A stretch of 55,578 nt of DNA from Methanobrevibacter sp. (GTDB lineage Archaea; Methanobacteriota; Methanobacteria; Methanobacteriales; Methanobacteriaceae), in assembly GCF_017468685.1 (NCBI RefSeq), contig NZ_JAFUHT010000009.1, positions 1-55,578 of the forward strand, given 5' to 3'. The number at the start of each line of letters is the position of its first letter. Within the stretch, counting starts at the first letter, position 1. Position numbers and translations under genes: made by a program. Shown piece by piece: positions 34,199 through 44,156 of this stretch. The notes under the pieces are model-generated. The model saw only the letters and a list, made by a program, of their open reading frames with translations, did no database searches and was not told where the DNA came from.

Positions 34199-36796
34199 TT
34201 AGTAAATGTCTTTTAATTTGTCTTTAATCTGTTCAAGTATGGCCTGATGCATTCTTTTGGTAAATTCGCCTTTGTCATTTTGGTTTAATACATCAAGATA
34301 GCCTTGTGAAACCAGATTGAATGCAAAGGGACTTGGTATGACGGTATCTATTGTTTTTATTTCTATTTCTCCACTGTCAATCATATTGATTACTTTTAAT
34401 GCATTCTTGATGTCCATATAATCTTCCATTGCTTCTCTTCTAGCTTCCTTTAAAATTGAGAAATTATCATCCATTTCCTGAACGAACTTAAGTAAAATCT
34501 TGCCTCTTACCTGCTGTCTTCCAACTGATTTTGATTCGCCTTTGTATCGCCTGAGTGTCATCAATGACCTTCCTGCACAATGACGGAACCTTGAAGCCAA
34601 TGTTTCTGTTTTATTCAGGGAATTTGATAAAATTCTTTCAAAATTCTCAGGGGTCAATTGTCTAAATGATTCCAAACCTCCAATTGTACCATCTGAGCTT
34701 AAATAGAATCCATTGTCTGAAATGGATATTGTAATATTCGTATTGTATCTTTGAGCAACAACATAAGCAACGGCACGGGACAGGGCATCATTGACCTTGC
34801 GACCAAATAATGAATGGAATATTACGAATTTCCTTCCGCCAAAGCCCTTATAGTATTCAATGAGCAAACATCTGTTTGAAGGGATTTTGGCATATTTGTA
34901 TTGCTCAACAAAATATTCATAGATTGAATTTGCTGCAAAGTCATCAACATACAGGTAATCATAAATGAATTCCATAATCTCTTCCTTGCTTCGTCTATAT
35001 TCAAATTTTGATTCCATAAATGACCTGAACTTCTGAATATCCATTGCAAGATCAAATGATAATGGTAGCTGCTGTGAAAACCATGATGGTATTGTCGGTG
35101 GGCCACTTGCAGGAGTTACATTTATTGTCATTCCCTTGCCGTAGTTGAAGCGATAGGTTCTTCCACCTAGAACAAAGGTATCTCCTTTTTTCAGTCTCTC
35201 CATGAATGACTCTTCAATTTTACCGACGGTTTCACCATCGCATTTGACAAGAACTCCTGAAGAGTCAGGTATGGTTCCGATATTGGTGGAGTATAACATT
35301 CTGGCCAGTTTTCCACGTTTTCCGAAAGTGTTTTCTTTATAATCAATCCAAATCTTAGCGTAAACGTAACGCTCTTCAAGTTCAGGATATTCTCCTGCCA
35401 TATAACTTAACACGTCCTCATAATCATCTCTTGTGAGATCTTTATAGCAGTAGCTTTTGCGAATCACGTCATATGCATAGTCTATATCCCATGGATTTTC
35501 AATGCTCATTCCATAAATGTGCTGTGCCAGAACATCCAGACAATTGGTTGGAATGTTGATTTTATCAATTTTTCCTTCCTTTGCATTTTTAAGCAGAACT
35601 GAACACTCAACCAAATCATCACGGTCAGTTACAATGATTCTTCCTTTTGACTTTTCATGCAGCCTGTGTCCGCTTCTACCGATTCTTTGAAGTGCCCTTG
35701 CAACGGATTTGGGTGAATTTATCAAAACTACCAGGTCAATATAACCTATATCTATTCCAAGTTCAAGAGATGTTGATGAAACAACTGCCTTCAGTTTCCC
35801 TTCCTTTAACTTGTTTTCTGTTTCAAGACGAACTTCCTTTGAAAGTGAGGAATGGTGGGCCATGATATTGGAGTTATTATAGTTCATCGGATACATTTTC
35901 TTTAAGTTGTAAACAAAACGTTCTGTTCCGCTACGGGTATTTGTAAATATCAGTGTTGTCTTGTTTTCCTGTATCAAATCATCCAGCAGGTCATACATTC
36001 CCAGGCGAGTGTCCTCCTCATCAGCTAGTACAATATCGCTTACAGGACACATCACTTCCATATCCAGTTCCTTTAGATAATTTATGTTGACAATCTTACA
36101 GTTCCTCTCAACACCATATTCATAACCGACCAGGAATTTCGCAACTTCCTCAATAGGACTGACGGTTGCAGATAATCCTATTCTTGTATATTGGCCAATC
36201 ATGTGCTGCAATCGCTCAAGGGATAGGCTTAAATGAACTCCTCTTTTGTTTTCAGCTAGTGAGTGAATTTCATCAATGATGACATATTTCACATGACTCA
36301 GCTTTTCTCTGAATTTCGGAGCCACAAGTAAAATGGATAATGTCTCAGGAGTTGTAATCAGGATATGTGGCGGTTTTTTAAGCATCTTCTGTCTTTGGTA
36401 CTGTGAGGTGTCTCCGGTTCTTACGGCTTTTCTGATTCCAAGTTTCCTGCCTGCTATCTTTTCAATACCATTTAAAGGTTCATCTAGATTCTTTTCAATA
36501 TCATTGTCCAATGCTTTCAGGGGTGAAATGTAAATGCAGTAAACCTTATCCTCCAGTTCCTCTTTTTCAGCAAGTGTTGTCAATTCGCTGATTACTGACA
36601 GGAATGCTGTCAATGTCTTACCTGAACCGGTTGGTGATGAAATTAAAATATTGTTGTTTTTGTGAATGTCAATGATTGATTTTTTCTGGGCAGGTGTGAA
36701 ATCACTGAATTGTGTGTCAAACCATTTTCTGACCCATGGATGCAATATCTTAAAGATTTGCTTTTTGCTATACTCTTTAGTTTGTTCTTCAATCAT
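34199..36796 (-). CDS. Lhr-type superfamily 2 DNA helicase
   Basis: This 865-aa ATP-dependent helicase shows Walker A SPTGSGKT (54-61), motif Ia [24 protein letters not shown] (175-178), [18 protein letters not shown] and motif [13 protein letters not shown]. The C-terminal half carries the Lhr-specific region ([40 protein letters not shown]), which distinguishes it from Hel308 and RecQ. Lhr proteins unwind forks and act in DNA repair. It is divergent from the dehydrogenase gene. Confidence 0.9.
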   Translation of the reverse strand: MIEEQTKEYSKKQIFKILHPWVRKWFDTQFSDFTPAQKKSIIDIHKNNNILISSPTGSGKTLTAFLSVISELTTLAEKEELEDKVYCIYISPLKALDNDIEKNLDEPLNGIEKIAGRKLGIRKAVRTGDTSQYQRQKMLKKPPHILITTPETLSILLVAPKFREKLSHVKYVIIDEIHSLAENKRGVHLSLSLERLQHMIGQYTRIGLSATVSPIEEVAKFLVGYEYGVERNCKIVNINYLKELDMEVMCPVSDIVLADEEDTRLGMYDLLDDLIQENKTTLIFTNTRSGTERFVYNLKKMYPMNYNNSNIMAHHSSLSKEVRLETENKLKEGKLKAVVSSTSLELGIDIGYIDLVVLINSPKSVARALQRIGRSGHRLHEKSKGRIIVTDRDDLVECSVLLKNAKEGKIDKINIPTNCLDVLAQHIYGMSIENPWDIDYAYDVIRKSYCYKDLTRDDYEDVLSYMAGEYPELEERYVYAKIWIDYKENTFGKRGKLARMLYSTNIGTIPDSSGVLVKCDGETVGKIEESFMERLKKGDTFVLGGRTYRFNYGKGMTINVTPASGPPTIPSWFSQQLPLSFDLAMDIQKFRSFMESKFEYRRSKEEIMEFIYDYLYVDDFAANSIYEYFVEQYKYAKIPSNRCLLIEYYKGFGGRKFVIFHSLFGRKVNDALSRAVAYVVAQRYNTNITISISDNGFYLSSDGTIGGLESFRQLTPENFERILSNSLNKTETLASRFRHCAGRSLMTLRRYKGESKSVGRQQVRGKILLKFVQEMDDNFSILKEARREAMEDYMDIKNALKVINMIDSGEIEIKTIDTVIPSPFAFNLVSQGYLDVLNQNDKGEFTKRMHQAILEQIKDKLKDIY

Positions 36797-37026
36797 TTTT
36801 CACATTCCTCAATTCTTATTGACATTATATTTTTTTGATTTTCAGTATTTTAAATATGATGCTTATTTTGTTAATAATTTCTATGTTGGGAAGTGTCCGG
36901 TATTTTTAACAATCTTTAATTGAAAAATGTATAATAATTTTGACATCAATTGAATATTATTCGGTAAACCTGTAAACTATTAAATAAAAATTGTTAAATA
37001 GTATAATTTTGTATATATATTATACA

Positions 37027-37046
37027 TAGGCTAATGCCTAAGGTGG
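37027..37046 (+). promoter_or_regulatory. Hairpin directly before the ribosome site of the dehydrogenase gene
   Basis: TAGGC-TAAT-GCCTA (37027-37040) is a perfect short hairpin that abuts the strong AGGTGG ribosome site (37041-37046). It may act as a translation or transcription switch, or shield the mRNA end. The rest of 36797-37054 is AT-rich promoter sequence with no gene seen. Confidence 0.45.
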
Positions 37047-37054
37047 TATAAAAA

Positions 37055-37825
37055 ATGAATGATTTATTTAATTTACAAGGACAAGTCGCTGTAGTAAGCG
37101 GAGCTTCCTCCGGTATCGGAGTAGACATGGCAAAAGCATATGCAAGATATGGTGCAGACATCGTCGTTACCGGAAGAAGAGTCGAAAGATTAGAAAAAGT
37201 AGTTGAAGAAATCAAAGAAATCGGAGTTGACTGCATAGGTGTAGCTTGTGATGTAACAGACACCGAAAGTGTAGAAAACTGTGTAAAAGAAATCATGGAC
37301 CACTATGGAAGAATAGACATTCTCCACAACAACGCAGGATACGGAGCAACCAAAGAAGCAGAATTATTAACTGACGAAGAATGGAACATGACTGTAGATG
37401 TAGATCTTACAGGAACATTCAAAATGTCCAGAGCAGTAGCACGTGAAGCAATGATACCACAAAAATACGGAAGAATCATCAACACAGCATCAATGTTCGG
37501 TTTAGTCGGAACCATGGCAACACCAACATCCCCATATGCAGCAGCAAAAGGTGGAGTAGTAAACCTCACAAGACAATTAGCAGCAGAATGGGCAAAATAC
37601 AACATTACAGTAAACGCAATCTGTCCTGGTACATTCCCAACAGAGCTCACACGTGAAACAATCGACAATGATGAATACAAAGCATACACTAAAACTGTAG
37701 TTCCTGTAGGAAGATCTGGTGTCGACGGGGAATTAGACTCAACAGTAGTATACCTTGCATCCCCTAAATCCAGTTACGTAACTGGTCAGGCAATCGCTGT
37801 TGACGGTGGATACACCTGTATTTAA
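37055..37825 (+). CDS. Short-chain dehydrogenase/reductase
   Basis: This 256-aa classical SDR has cofactor motif GASSGIG (16-22), NNAGYGA, and catalytic Ser146, Tyr161 and Lys165 (SPYAAAKGG). GRR after the second strand (VVTGRRVERL) suggests NADP(H). The substrate is unknown; FabG-like, gluconate/sugar or alcohol dehydrogenases share these motifs. Its codons end in C more often than those of the neighbours (AAC, ATC, GAC), and it has a strong ribosome site and a clean terminator, all signs of high expression. Acquisition from gut bacteria is possible but unproved. Confidence 0.9.
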   Translation: MNDLFNLQGQVAVVSGASSGIGVDMAKAYARYGADIVVTGRRVERLEKVVEEIKEIGVDCIGVACDVTDTESVENCVKEIMDHYGRIDILHNNAGYGATKEAELLTDEEWNMTVDVDLTGTFKMSRAVAREAMIPQKYGRIINTASMFGLVGTMATPTSPYAAAKGGVVNLTRQLAAEWAKYNITVNAICPGTFPTELTRETIDNDEYKAYTKTVVPVGRSGVDGELDSTVVYLASPKSSYVTGQAIAVDGGYTCI

Positions 37826-37865
37826 ATTGAAAATTTATATTTTCAATTTTCTTTTTCTTTTTTTT
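37825..37865 (+). terminator. Terminator of the dehydrogenase gene
   Basis: A 10-bp perfect stem (AATTGAAAAT / ATTTTCAATT, 37825-37848) with a TTAT loop is followed by a long T-rich tail. Confidence 0.75.
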
Positions 37866-37954
37866 GATGTTTGCTTAGGGTCTACAAGGCTCATAATTAA
37901 CTTTTCATTTTTCTGTAAGGGGTATTTATATATTCTTAAAATCTAATTATAATC

Positions 37955-38803
37955 ATGTCAAATTTAAATTTTCAAGATGCTATTAACAATTTATCAAATG
38001 ATGATGTTAAAGTCAGAAAAGAAGCTATTGAATCATTGGTAGGCATTACTGATGAAGATGCTATTGAACCGTTAATAAAAGCTACAACTGATGATAATGC
38101 TCAGGTAAGATTTAAAGCAGCGGAGATCCTTGGAAGTATGGGGGATGTTGCTGTTGATAAATTAATTGAAGAATTTAAAACATCACAGGGTAAAGATAAA
38201 CGTTTTCTTGCTTTTGCACTCAAAGAAACTGAAGATAAAAAAGTCATTCCCTATTTTGTTGAATCAACAGAAGATGAAGATTTTGGTGTAAGAAAAGTTG
38301 CAGTGCGTGCATTGGGTGAACTTCAAGCAGAAGAAGAATTGGATTCAATTTCAAAATGTCTGGAAGATGAAGATTGGGGAGTTAGACTTGCAGCTATTCA
38401 GGCATTAGGTGATTTGGCCACTGATGATGCAATTAAACTAATCAAAGATGCAAGAAAAGCTGAAGAGGATAAGGACTTTAAGAAGTCATGTAATAAAGCT
38501 TTAAAGAAAGCTAAAAATAGACAGGAAGCAAAGGCATCTGGTAAAAGCATTGTTAAAGTAATTCCTATGAGCACCATTAAAGAAATGGAAAAAACAAATG
38601 TTCAAAAGGCTATAAAGGAATATGAACGTTATGTTGAAGCTAAACAGGCTAAGGATGCTCCATATAAAAGATTATGTGTTTTATACAGAAAAGCTAATGA
38701 CTATGACAATGAAGTAAGGGTCATAGAAACTGCAATCGAAGTATTTGCAGGTAATGACAAGAAATTATCCTACTTCGAGAAAAGGCTGGCTAAGTTAAAA
38801 TAG
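37955..38803 (+). CDS. HEAT-repeat protein
   Basis: This 282-aa soluble protein has about five HEAT repeats in residues 1-165, visible as VKVRKEAIESLVGI, AQVRFKAAEILGSMG, FGVRKVAVRALGEL and WGVRLAAIQALGDL. A basic linker and a C-terminal helical part with TPR-like repeats follow (around 215-280). It is probably a protein-interaction scaffold; no enzyme motif is seen. Its stop overlaps the end of the convergent amidase gene by 9 bp. Confidence 0.82.
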   Translation: MSNLNFQDAINNLSNDDVKVRKEAIESLVGITDEDAIEPLIKATTDDNAQVRFKAAEILGSMGDVAVDKLIEEFKTSQGKDKRFLAFALKETEDKKVIPYFVESTEDEDFGVRKVAVRALGELQAEEELDSISKCLEDEDWGVRLAAIQALGDLATDDAIKLIKDARKAEEDKDFKKSCNKALKKAKNRQEAKASGKSIVKVIPMSTIKEMEKTNVQKAIKEYERYVEAKQAKDAPYKRLCVLYRKANDYDNEVRVIETAIEVFAGNDKKLSYFEKRLAKLK

Positions 38804-39619
38804 TACTCTGTAGAGGTCTTCCCTTTTGTTTTTTAAAATAGGAAGTTCCTCTCTAACTTTTTTTATTTCATTTAAATCAATGTCGCAAATAATCAATTCC
38901 TCTTTTTCCCTGGCTTGGGTTAAAACTTCTCCCCACGGATTAGTGACAATTGAATGTCCATAACTGTGATATGTTGCATCTTTATTTAATGCTGGTGCAA
39001 CGCCCACGCAGAAGACTTGATTGTCAAGCGCTCTTGAACGGAATAGCAGCTCCCAATGTGCCGGTCCTGTGGTTTGATTAAACGCTCCAGGATAACACAA
39101 AATTAAAGCTCCATTTTCAACCATTATTCTTGCAAGTTCGACAAATCGAACATCATAGCATATTCCAATGCCTATTTTTCCAAATTCAGTTTCAGCAATT
39201 GTAAACTCATCACCAGCAGTCAAAACATCTGATTCCTTAAAGGTAATCTTATCTTTAACATCAATGTCAAAAAGGTGCATTTTTCTATGTTTTGCAATTA
39301 CGTAGCCGGTTTTATCAAATAGATAACTGGTATTGTATAACTTATCCGATTTCCTTTCAGGAATTGATCCTGCTAAAATATAAACATTATTGTCACTAGC
39401 TAGCTTGGAAATTTCATTTAAAGTGTAACTGTCATGCTCTTCTTCACAATATTCAATGAATTTATCATTGGAGTATGGGCAATTAAACATTTCAGGTAAA
39501 ATTATAAAATCAGCATTTTTTTCAACACTTTCGGCTATCATCTGACTAGCTTTTTTAAGATTTGCTTTTTTGTCGTCAACAACATTCATCTGACAAAGAG
39601 CAAGTTTAATTTTTGTCAT
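38795..39619 (-). CDS. Nitrilase-superfamily omega-amidase (Nit2-like)
   Basis: The closest recognisable relative is the Nit2 omega-amidase, which hydrolyses alpha-ketoglutaramate and alpha-ketosuccinamate. ILPEMFNCPYSN (Glu43), HRKMHLFDIDVKDKITFKES (Lys113), IGICYDVRF (Cys154) and PGAFNQTTGPAHWELL follow the Nit2 pattern closely. ATG 39619 is chosen because the family begins with MTKIKLALCQMN; the upstream in-frame codons do not fit. Length 274 aa. Confidence 0.88.
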   Translation of the reverse strand: MTKIKLALCQMNVVDDKKANLKKASQMIAESVEKNADFIILPEMFNCPYSNDKFIEYCEEEHDSYTLNEISKLASDNNVYILAGSIPERKSDKLYNTSYLFDKTGYVIAKHRKMHLFDIDVKDKITFKESDVLTAGDEFTIAETEFGKIGIGICYDVRFVELARIMVENGALILCYPGAFNQTTGPAHWELLFRSRALDNQVFCVGVAPALNKDATYHSYGHSIVTNPWGEVLTQAREKEELIICDIDLNEIKKVREELPILKNKREDLYRVLF

Positions 39620-39662
39620 TTTAACACGTAAAAATAGAAAAAAAGTATGAATTAAATCATAC

Positions 39663-40391
39663 TTATGCAATATCTGCAGAACTTATAGTGCTTTCAATAG
39701 CTTCAGAAGTAACGGAATTTTCAGAATCTCCAGTTATCTTAAAGACATATAATTCGCCGTCACTAAACATTGAAACATATCTGGTATAATCTCCATCAGC
39801 ATTTTCCAAGAGGATGTTTGATGAGTTTCTACCATCTAATGTGATTGTTTCTACAAGTTCAACATAAGCACCTTGTGTTTGTGCATAGTTGATTCTGTCT
39901 TGAGTGATGTCTTTTAATGATTTGGCATCATTTGAAATGTTATAATATTCAATTGTAACATTATTTTCATCTTGGAAGAATATTGCTCCAGGATGTTCTG
40001 CATCACTTCCATTTATTTCTTTCCAATTGCTTGGATATTTAAATGCAAAATCATTAGCGCTGTATTCAAGTAAATCATTATTATTGCTTTGAATTACCGG
40101 ATTAGAGTTATTGCTAGTTTGATTATTTGATCCCATCAAAAAGATTCCGCAAATAACAATTAAAGTTATAATCAAGATTGCACCGATAACCATTTTGTTA
40201 TCTTTAATAATACTAATTGTATCCTCGTCATCTGAAGATTTTTTTTCAACTTTAGGTTCTTTTGGTTCCTGTTTGAAAATATCTTCACGTTTAGGAGCTA
40301 CAACTTTTGGTTTTGGAAATTTATAACCACAATTTCCACAAACAGGAGCACCATCATAACTAGGATTTCCACATTCAGGACATTTTTTCAC
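39663..40391 (-). CDS. Zinc-ribbon, single-pass membrane protein with PsbP-like outer domain
   Basis: This 242-aa protein starts with a zinc ribbon (CPECG and CGNCG). A basic/Pro-rich linker follows, then one membrane helix (about 67-90: KMVIGAILIITLIVICGIFLMG), an Asn/Ser-rich stalk and an outside domain with YSANDFAFKYPSNWKEI. That last pattern is typical of PsbP/PsbP-like domains common in methanogen surface proteins. Function unknown. It lies just upstream of the amidase gene in the same direction. Confidence 0.75.
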   Translation of the reverse strand: MKKCPECGNPSYDGAPVCGNCGYKFPKPKVVAPKREDIFKQEPKEPKVEKKSSDDEDTISIIKDNKMVIGAILIITLIVICGIFLMGSNNQTSNNSNPVIQSNNNDLLEYSANDFAFKYPSNWKEINGSDAEHPGAIFFQDENNVTIEYYNISNDAKSLKDITQDRINYAQTQGAYVELVETITLDGRNSSNILLENADGDYTRYVSMFSDGELYVFKITGDSENSVTSEAIESTISSADIA

Positions 40392-40461
40392 AGTTTAACC
40401 TCCATTAAAATTTACATTTATTAATTATAATATAAAAATATATTTAATGAAGAGTGATATT

Positions 40462-40941
40462 ATGGCAGATGATAAAACTATAAATATCGATGATATAAAT
40501 TATGCAGTTTATAAGATTGGTGAATGGAAAAATCATTATGAAATTAATCAGATCGGATTATCTCATGAGATTCCAGTTACTAAAAATACAATAACTCATA
40601 TTAAATTTTCTATGGATGAAATTAGAGCTTCTCAATTTGATTTATCAGATAAAAAAGTTAATGGGTTTGTAGCAATTGCACTGCAATTAAATCCAAAAGT
40701 TCAGGAAATGAAATTGGATGACATCGTTGAACTTGAAGAAAAAGAATATCAAAATATATTGGATGAATTGGAAAATCTGGAAGTTTTAGATGAAAATGAC
40801 TCTATTCCTCTTGAAAGCGATGAATATCTTATTTATAAATTGGAAAAAGATTGTCATGTTACCACTTCAATTCCTGCAAATGAATATACAAAGCAATTTT
40901 ATAAAGATGAATTAAAAAGAATTGAAGATGCACTGGACTAA
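40462..40941 (+). CDS. Uncharacterised acidic protein
   Basis: A 159-aa acidic, soluble protein without motifs I recognise. ATG 40462 (MADDKTINID) is preferred over ATG 40447, because GTGAT sits close before it. It is convergent with nucS, with which it overlaps by 4 bp inside a shared terminator. Confidence 0.65.
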   Translation: MADDKTINIDDINYAVYKIGEWKNHYEINQIGLSHEIPVTKNTITHIKFSMDEIRASQFDLSDKKVNGFVAIALQLNPKVQEMKLDDIVELEEKEYQNILDELENLEVLDENDSIPLESDEYLIYKLEKDCHVTTSIPANEYTKQFYKDELKRIEDALD

Positions 40942-40965
40942 AAGAAATCCAGTGTTACTTTTTTA
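40931..40965 (+). terminator. Terminator between convergent genes
   Basis: CACTGGA (40931-40937) pairs with TCCAGTG (40948-40954), followed by TTACTTTTTTATC. Both convergent stop codons lie within the loop. Confidence 0.65.
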
Positions 40966-41720
40966 TCTCTTTTTAGCTCACGGGGAGGTTCAACTGATAC
41001 AAATTCAATGCCTTCCTCTTCAATCATCTCTAAAGCATCATCCATAATTGATGGGGCAACAAGCAATCCTCTTATTTTTTTCTTTTCAGCTTCAACTTCT
41101 CTTAAATAATCATTTTCAGTATTTTCTAAGTCCTGAATGTATCTTCTAAGTTGTTTTACTGCAGTTACTCCTGCTTTACGTGCTTTTAGCTCCAATATCA
41201 TTAGGTTATTGTCACTGTCTTTTCCTAAAATGTCAATAAATCCGTGTTCAACACTATATTCTCGAGCAGTTGGGGTAAAACCCTCTTCAATAACATGAGG
41301 TTTTTCCATTATCATATCACCCATGTCTTTTTCATATCCTGCCTGTTCAAGTTCTTCAAAGTCTTCGATATTGGCATAGTTGATGAATTGGATTTGCCTT
41401 ATCTCAACAGTTAATAATTCTTTTGGGGTTCTCCTGTGACTTTCTAAGAATAAATTGTCATTTTTTATATAGGTTCTGGTTCGTGATTTAGGAGGTTGCC
41501 AATTTACAGGCTCTACCTTTTTTTCTTGATGGATTAAAAATGCTCCATCCGGCTTTATCATAATTATACGTTCTCCCCAGTTTAATTCACTGAGGGCTCT
41601 TCCTTCATAGTTTACTTTACAGCATGCAAAAATAAGTATTGTGGCTCTTTTCCTAAGTGCCTCTTCAATCAAATCATATGCATCTTCGCAATTTGGATTT
41701 TCTAAAATTTTATATTTCAT
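40938..41720 (-). CDS. nucS: Endonuclease NucS (EndoMS) mismatch nuclease
   Basis: NucS/EndoMS cuts both strands at mismatched bases and is the non-MutS mismatch-repair nuclease of archaea and actinobacteria. The N-terminal DNA-binding/dimer domain has GRALSELNWGERIIMIKPDGAFLIHQ (partly quoted: RALSELNWGERI). The nuclease core has EHGFIDILGKD, LELKARKAG and QLRRYI, which form the metal-binding site. The C-terminal KKVTLDFF resembles a PCNA-binding tail. An alternative start at ATG 41732 adds four residues. Co-occurrence with a MutS-like ATPase in this window is notable. Confidence 0.93.
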   Translation of the reverse strand: MKYKILENPNCEDAYDLIEEALRKRATILIFACCKVNYEGRALSELNWGERIIMIKPDGAFLIHQEKKVEPVNWQPPKSRTRTYIKNDNLFLESHRRTPKELLTVEIRQIQFINYANIEDFEELEQAGYEKDMGDMIMEKPHVIEEGFTPTAREYSVEHGFIDILGKDSDNNLMILELKARKAGVTAVKQLRRYIQDLENTENDYLREVEAEKKKIRGLLVAPSIMDDALEMIEEEGIEFVSVEPPRELKRDKKVTLDFF

Positions 41721-41797
41721 CACAATTAACATTGTTTAGATTAATTTAAATAATTTGTTTTTAAAACCAATATACATAGTTTTGTGGAGGAATTTAA

Positions 41798-42793
41798 ATT
41801 TACGATGATGAATATTTTGAAAGTAAAAATGAATATTTTACTTTAAAATCCTTTGAATTTGAAAATGGGGAAATGCTTGATGATGTTAAAGTGGAGTATA
41901 TGACTTTCGGAACTCCGATTTTTGATGAAAATGGAGTAATAATCAATGCTATTGTTTATTGTCACGGTTCTTTAGGTAAATATTCATCAATGAAAAAAAT
42001 TGCTCCTTTGGTTGGCAATGGGGACGTTTTTGATGAAAACAAATATTTTTTTATCTCAATAACTGCTTTAGGTTCTCCCAGTTCCTGTTCACCATCAACA
42101 ACCGGTCTGAATAATAAATTTCCAAGATATACTATTTTGGATGTGGTTAATTTTCAAAAGCAATTCCTGAAAGAAAAATTTAACATTGAACATGTTTTAG
42201 GTATTATTGGAAATTCAATGGGCGGTTTTGTCGGTTTAACTTCAGCTATTAAGTATCCTGATTTTGCAGACTTTTTAATAACTGGCGTAAGCAGTTATAA
42301 GGTTGCAGGCCATGATTTCATTCTATCAAAATTTGTTGATGAAATCATAACTTCAGATCCGGATTATGCAAAAGGGGAATTAACTTATTCATTGATTAGG
42401 ACTTTAAGATTGGCCAATTTAGCGGAATTTAATTTTGGTCTTTCAAAGGAATCTTTAAGGGCAATGTCTAATGTTGAATTGGCTGCTGAGTTTGAAAACT
42501 TTGGAAATGAAATGCTTGAAACCGATATTTATGATTTAAAATATTGCAATGAGTCCTGCATGAATTTCAATGTTGAAAATGATTTGGATAAAGTCAAATC
42601 AAAAGTGCTGATTATCTCATGCAAACAGGACCCTCATTTTCCACCGGAATTGGATGGGATTCCTATGAGTGAGATGATTGATGATTCTCAATTAATAGTT
42701 ATGGATTCTAAGTTGGGTCATTTATGCTTCAATGAGCTGGAAAGCATTCGCAATGAATTAAAAGAGTTTATGGAGAATTTTGATGATTGTTAA
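41798..42793 (+). CDS. MetX-like alpha/beta-hydrolase, active-site intact
   Basis: It is related to homoserine O-acetyltransferase (MetX). Numbers run from ATG 41873: Ser115 (IIGNSMGGFVG), Asp253 (SCKQDPHFP) and His283 (KLGHLCFNE) form the triad. FFISITALGSPSSCSPSTTG matches the MetX loop before it. The open frame extends upstream of that ATG and its codons match the start of the paralogue at 43155 (SFEFENGEMLDDVKVEYM against SFEFESGNVLDNVVVEYM), up to an ATT at 41798. A GGAGG lies 7 nt before this ATT, and no ATG, GTG or TTG fits in frame. Start is therefore ATT or a small frameshift occurred. Substrate unknown; an acyltransferase or esterase role is possible. Confidence 0.72.
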   Translation: MYDDEYFESKNEYFTLKSFEFENGEMLDDVKVEYMTFGTPIFDENGVIINAIVYCHGSLGKYSSMKKIAPLVGNGDVFDENKYFFISITALGSPSSCSPSTTGLNNKFPRYTILDVVNFQKQFLKEKFNIEHVLGIIGNSMGGFVGLTSAIKYPDFADFLITGVSSYKVAGHDFILSKFVDEIITSDPDYAKGELTYSLIRTLRLANLAEFNFGLSKESLRAMSNVELAAEFENFGNEMLETDIYDLKYCNESCMNFNVENDLDKVKSKVLIISCKQDPHFPPELDGIPMSEMIDDSQLIVMDSKLGHLCFNELESIRNELKEFMENFDDC

Positions 42794-43055
42794 AGTAATT
42801 GATTATGGTCAAGGGGAAGTTAATTTTGTCGAATATTTAGTTTCTGATTTGTCTTGTGAACAATTAAATTATCTGAACGATAATCTTGAAGAGAAAACAA
42901 GAATTGAAGGCAATGACCTTATAATTACAATGAATTTTGATGATGAGTTATATCCTTTCGGAAGTGAAGTTGCAAAATTCAGATTGGATGACTTTATTTC
43001 CCGTGAAGAAATTGAAATGAATATATTTTTATCAAGTTTTTTAGAAGATATGTGA
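42783..43055 (+). CDS. Small protein between the MetX-like paralogues
   Basis: A 90-aa acidic protein of unknown family. ATG 42783 is preferred (a TTG is 3 nt before it) because GGAG lies 7 nt upstream. It overlaps the end of the first MetX-like gene by 11 bp, which points to translational coupling. Confidence 0.6.
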   Translation: MIVKVIDYGQGEVNFVEYLVSDLSCEQLNYLNDNLEEKTRIEGNDLIITMNFDDELYPFGSEVAKFRLDDFISREEIEMNIFLSSFLEDM

Positions 43056-43154
43056 TAATTTTTCATATATTGTTATATTATGTACATTGATTTTAAGGTA
43101 ATTTTATATACTTTGTTTAATTTATTATTATTAACAAGAGTTTGTTGTGATCGT

Positions 43155-44156
43155 ATGGTTGAAAATAGTGAATCAGTTGTTGAATATGACAAATATATTT
43201 TAGATAGTTTTGAATTTGAATCAGGTAATGTACTGGACAATGTTGTTGTTGAGTATATGGCAAAAGGAACTCCAAAATATGATGATGAAGGCAATATAAA
43301 AAATGTTGTCGTTTTCTGTCATAAATTCAATAGTAACTACTCTTCATTAAGTGATCTTTACAGGATTACCGGTGAGGGAAAACCATTTGATTTTAATAAT
43401 TATTATTTCATATCAATCACTTCTTTAGGTTTTACGGAATCTTGTTCTCCTTCATCTACAGGATTAAAACACAAGTTTCCAAAATATACTATTCTGGACA
43501 GGGTAAATTTTAAAAGACAATTTCTTAAAGAAAAATTTGGCATCGAAAATGTGCATGGTTTAATCGGTCGTGGCGTTGGAGGTTATGAGATTTATACCTG
43601 GGCGTGCGAATATCCTGATGAAATGGATTTTATTATAGTCAATGGCAGTTCTTATAAAACAAATGGCTATAGGTATGTTGTTTCAAAAGCTATGGAGAGT
43701 ATGATTGAATCATCTGACGATTACTATTCTGATGTATATAATGATTCATTATCCAGAATTATGGTTTCCATTAACAAACTGTTGTACTCTAATTATTTTT
43801 CTAAAAACATATTTCAAAACATGTCAAATGCAGAAATTGATGTTTTAATGGATGATTTCGTTGATGATGGATTATTTGTAGATATATATGATTTTAAACT
43901 TCGTAATGATGCAATATTGGAGTATAATGTTGAAGATAAATTAATTAATATTAAAGCTGATGCATTAATCATCAGTTCAAATAATGACATGTATTATACT
44001 CCCGAATTTGATTTCATGCCATTGGAAAATCTGATTGAAAACTGCAAATTAATTTTATTTGAACCGAAAAGGGATTATATTAGTTATGAAAATGATCCTC
44101 GCATTGATGAAGAATTATGGGAATTTTTAGATAATTTAAAAGTAAAAAAAGAGTAG
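43155..44156 (+). CDS. MetX-like alpha/beta-hydrolase, catalytically degenerate paralogue
   Basis: This 333-aa paralogue of the protein at 41798 aligns along its full length. The nucleophile position is Gly140 (LIGRGVGGYE instead of IIGNSMGGFV), and the catalytic His position reads Tyr308 (KRDYISYE). The Asp278 position is kept (SSNNDMYYT). ATG 43155 is chosen for the partial GTGATC ribosome site and the match to its sister; an ATG 75 nt upstream is less likely. The intact frame argues for a conserved non-catalytic role, perhaps as a partner of the active paralogue. Confidence 0.75.
   Translation: MVENSESVVEYDKYILDSFEFESGNVLDNVVVEYMAKGTPKYDDEGNIKNVVVFCHKFNSNYSSLSDLYRITGEGKPFDFNNYYFISITSLGFTESCSPSSTGLKHKFPKYTILDRVNFKRQFLKEKFGIENVHGLIGRGVGGYEIYTWACEYPDEMDFIIVNGSSYKTNGYRYVVSKAMESMIESSDDYYSDVYNDSLSRIMVSINKLLYSNYFSKNIFQNMSNAEIDVLMDDFVDDGLFVDIYDFKLRNDAILEYNVEDKLINIKADALIISSNNDMYYTPEFDFMPLENLIENCKLILFEPKRDYISYENDPRIDEELWEFLDNLKVKKE

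Noticed and set aside
37055-37825. Strong claim of recent bacterial transfer of the dehydrogenase
   Set aside because: The codon difference is also seen in carAB, so it may just reflect high expression.
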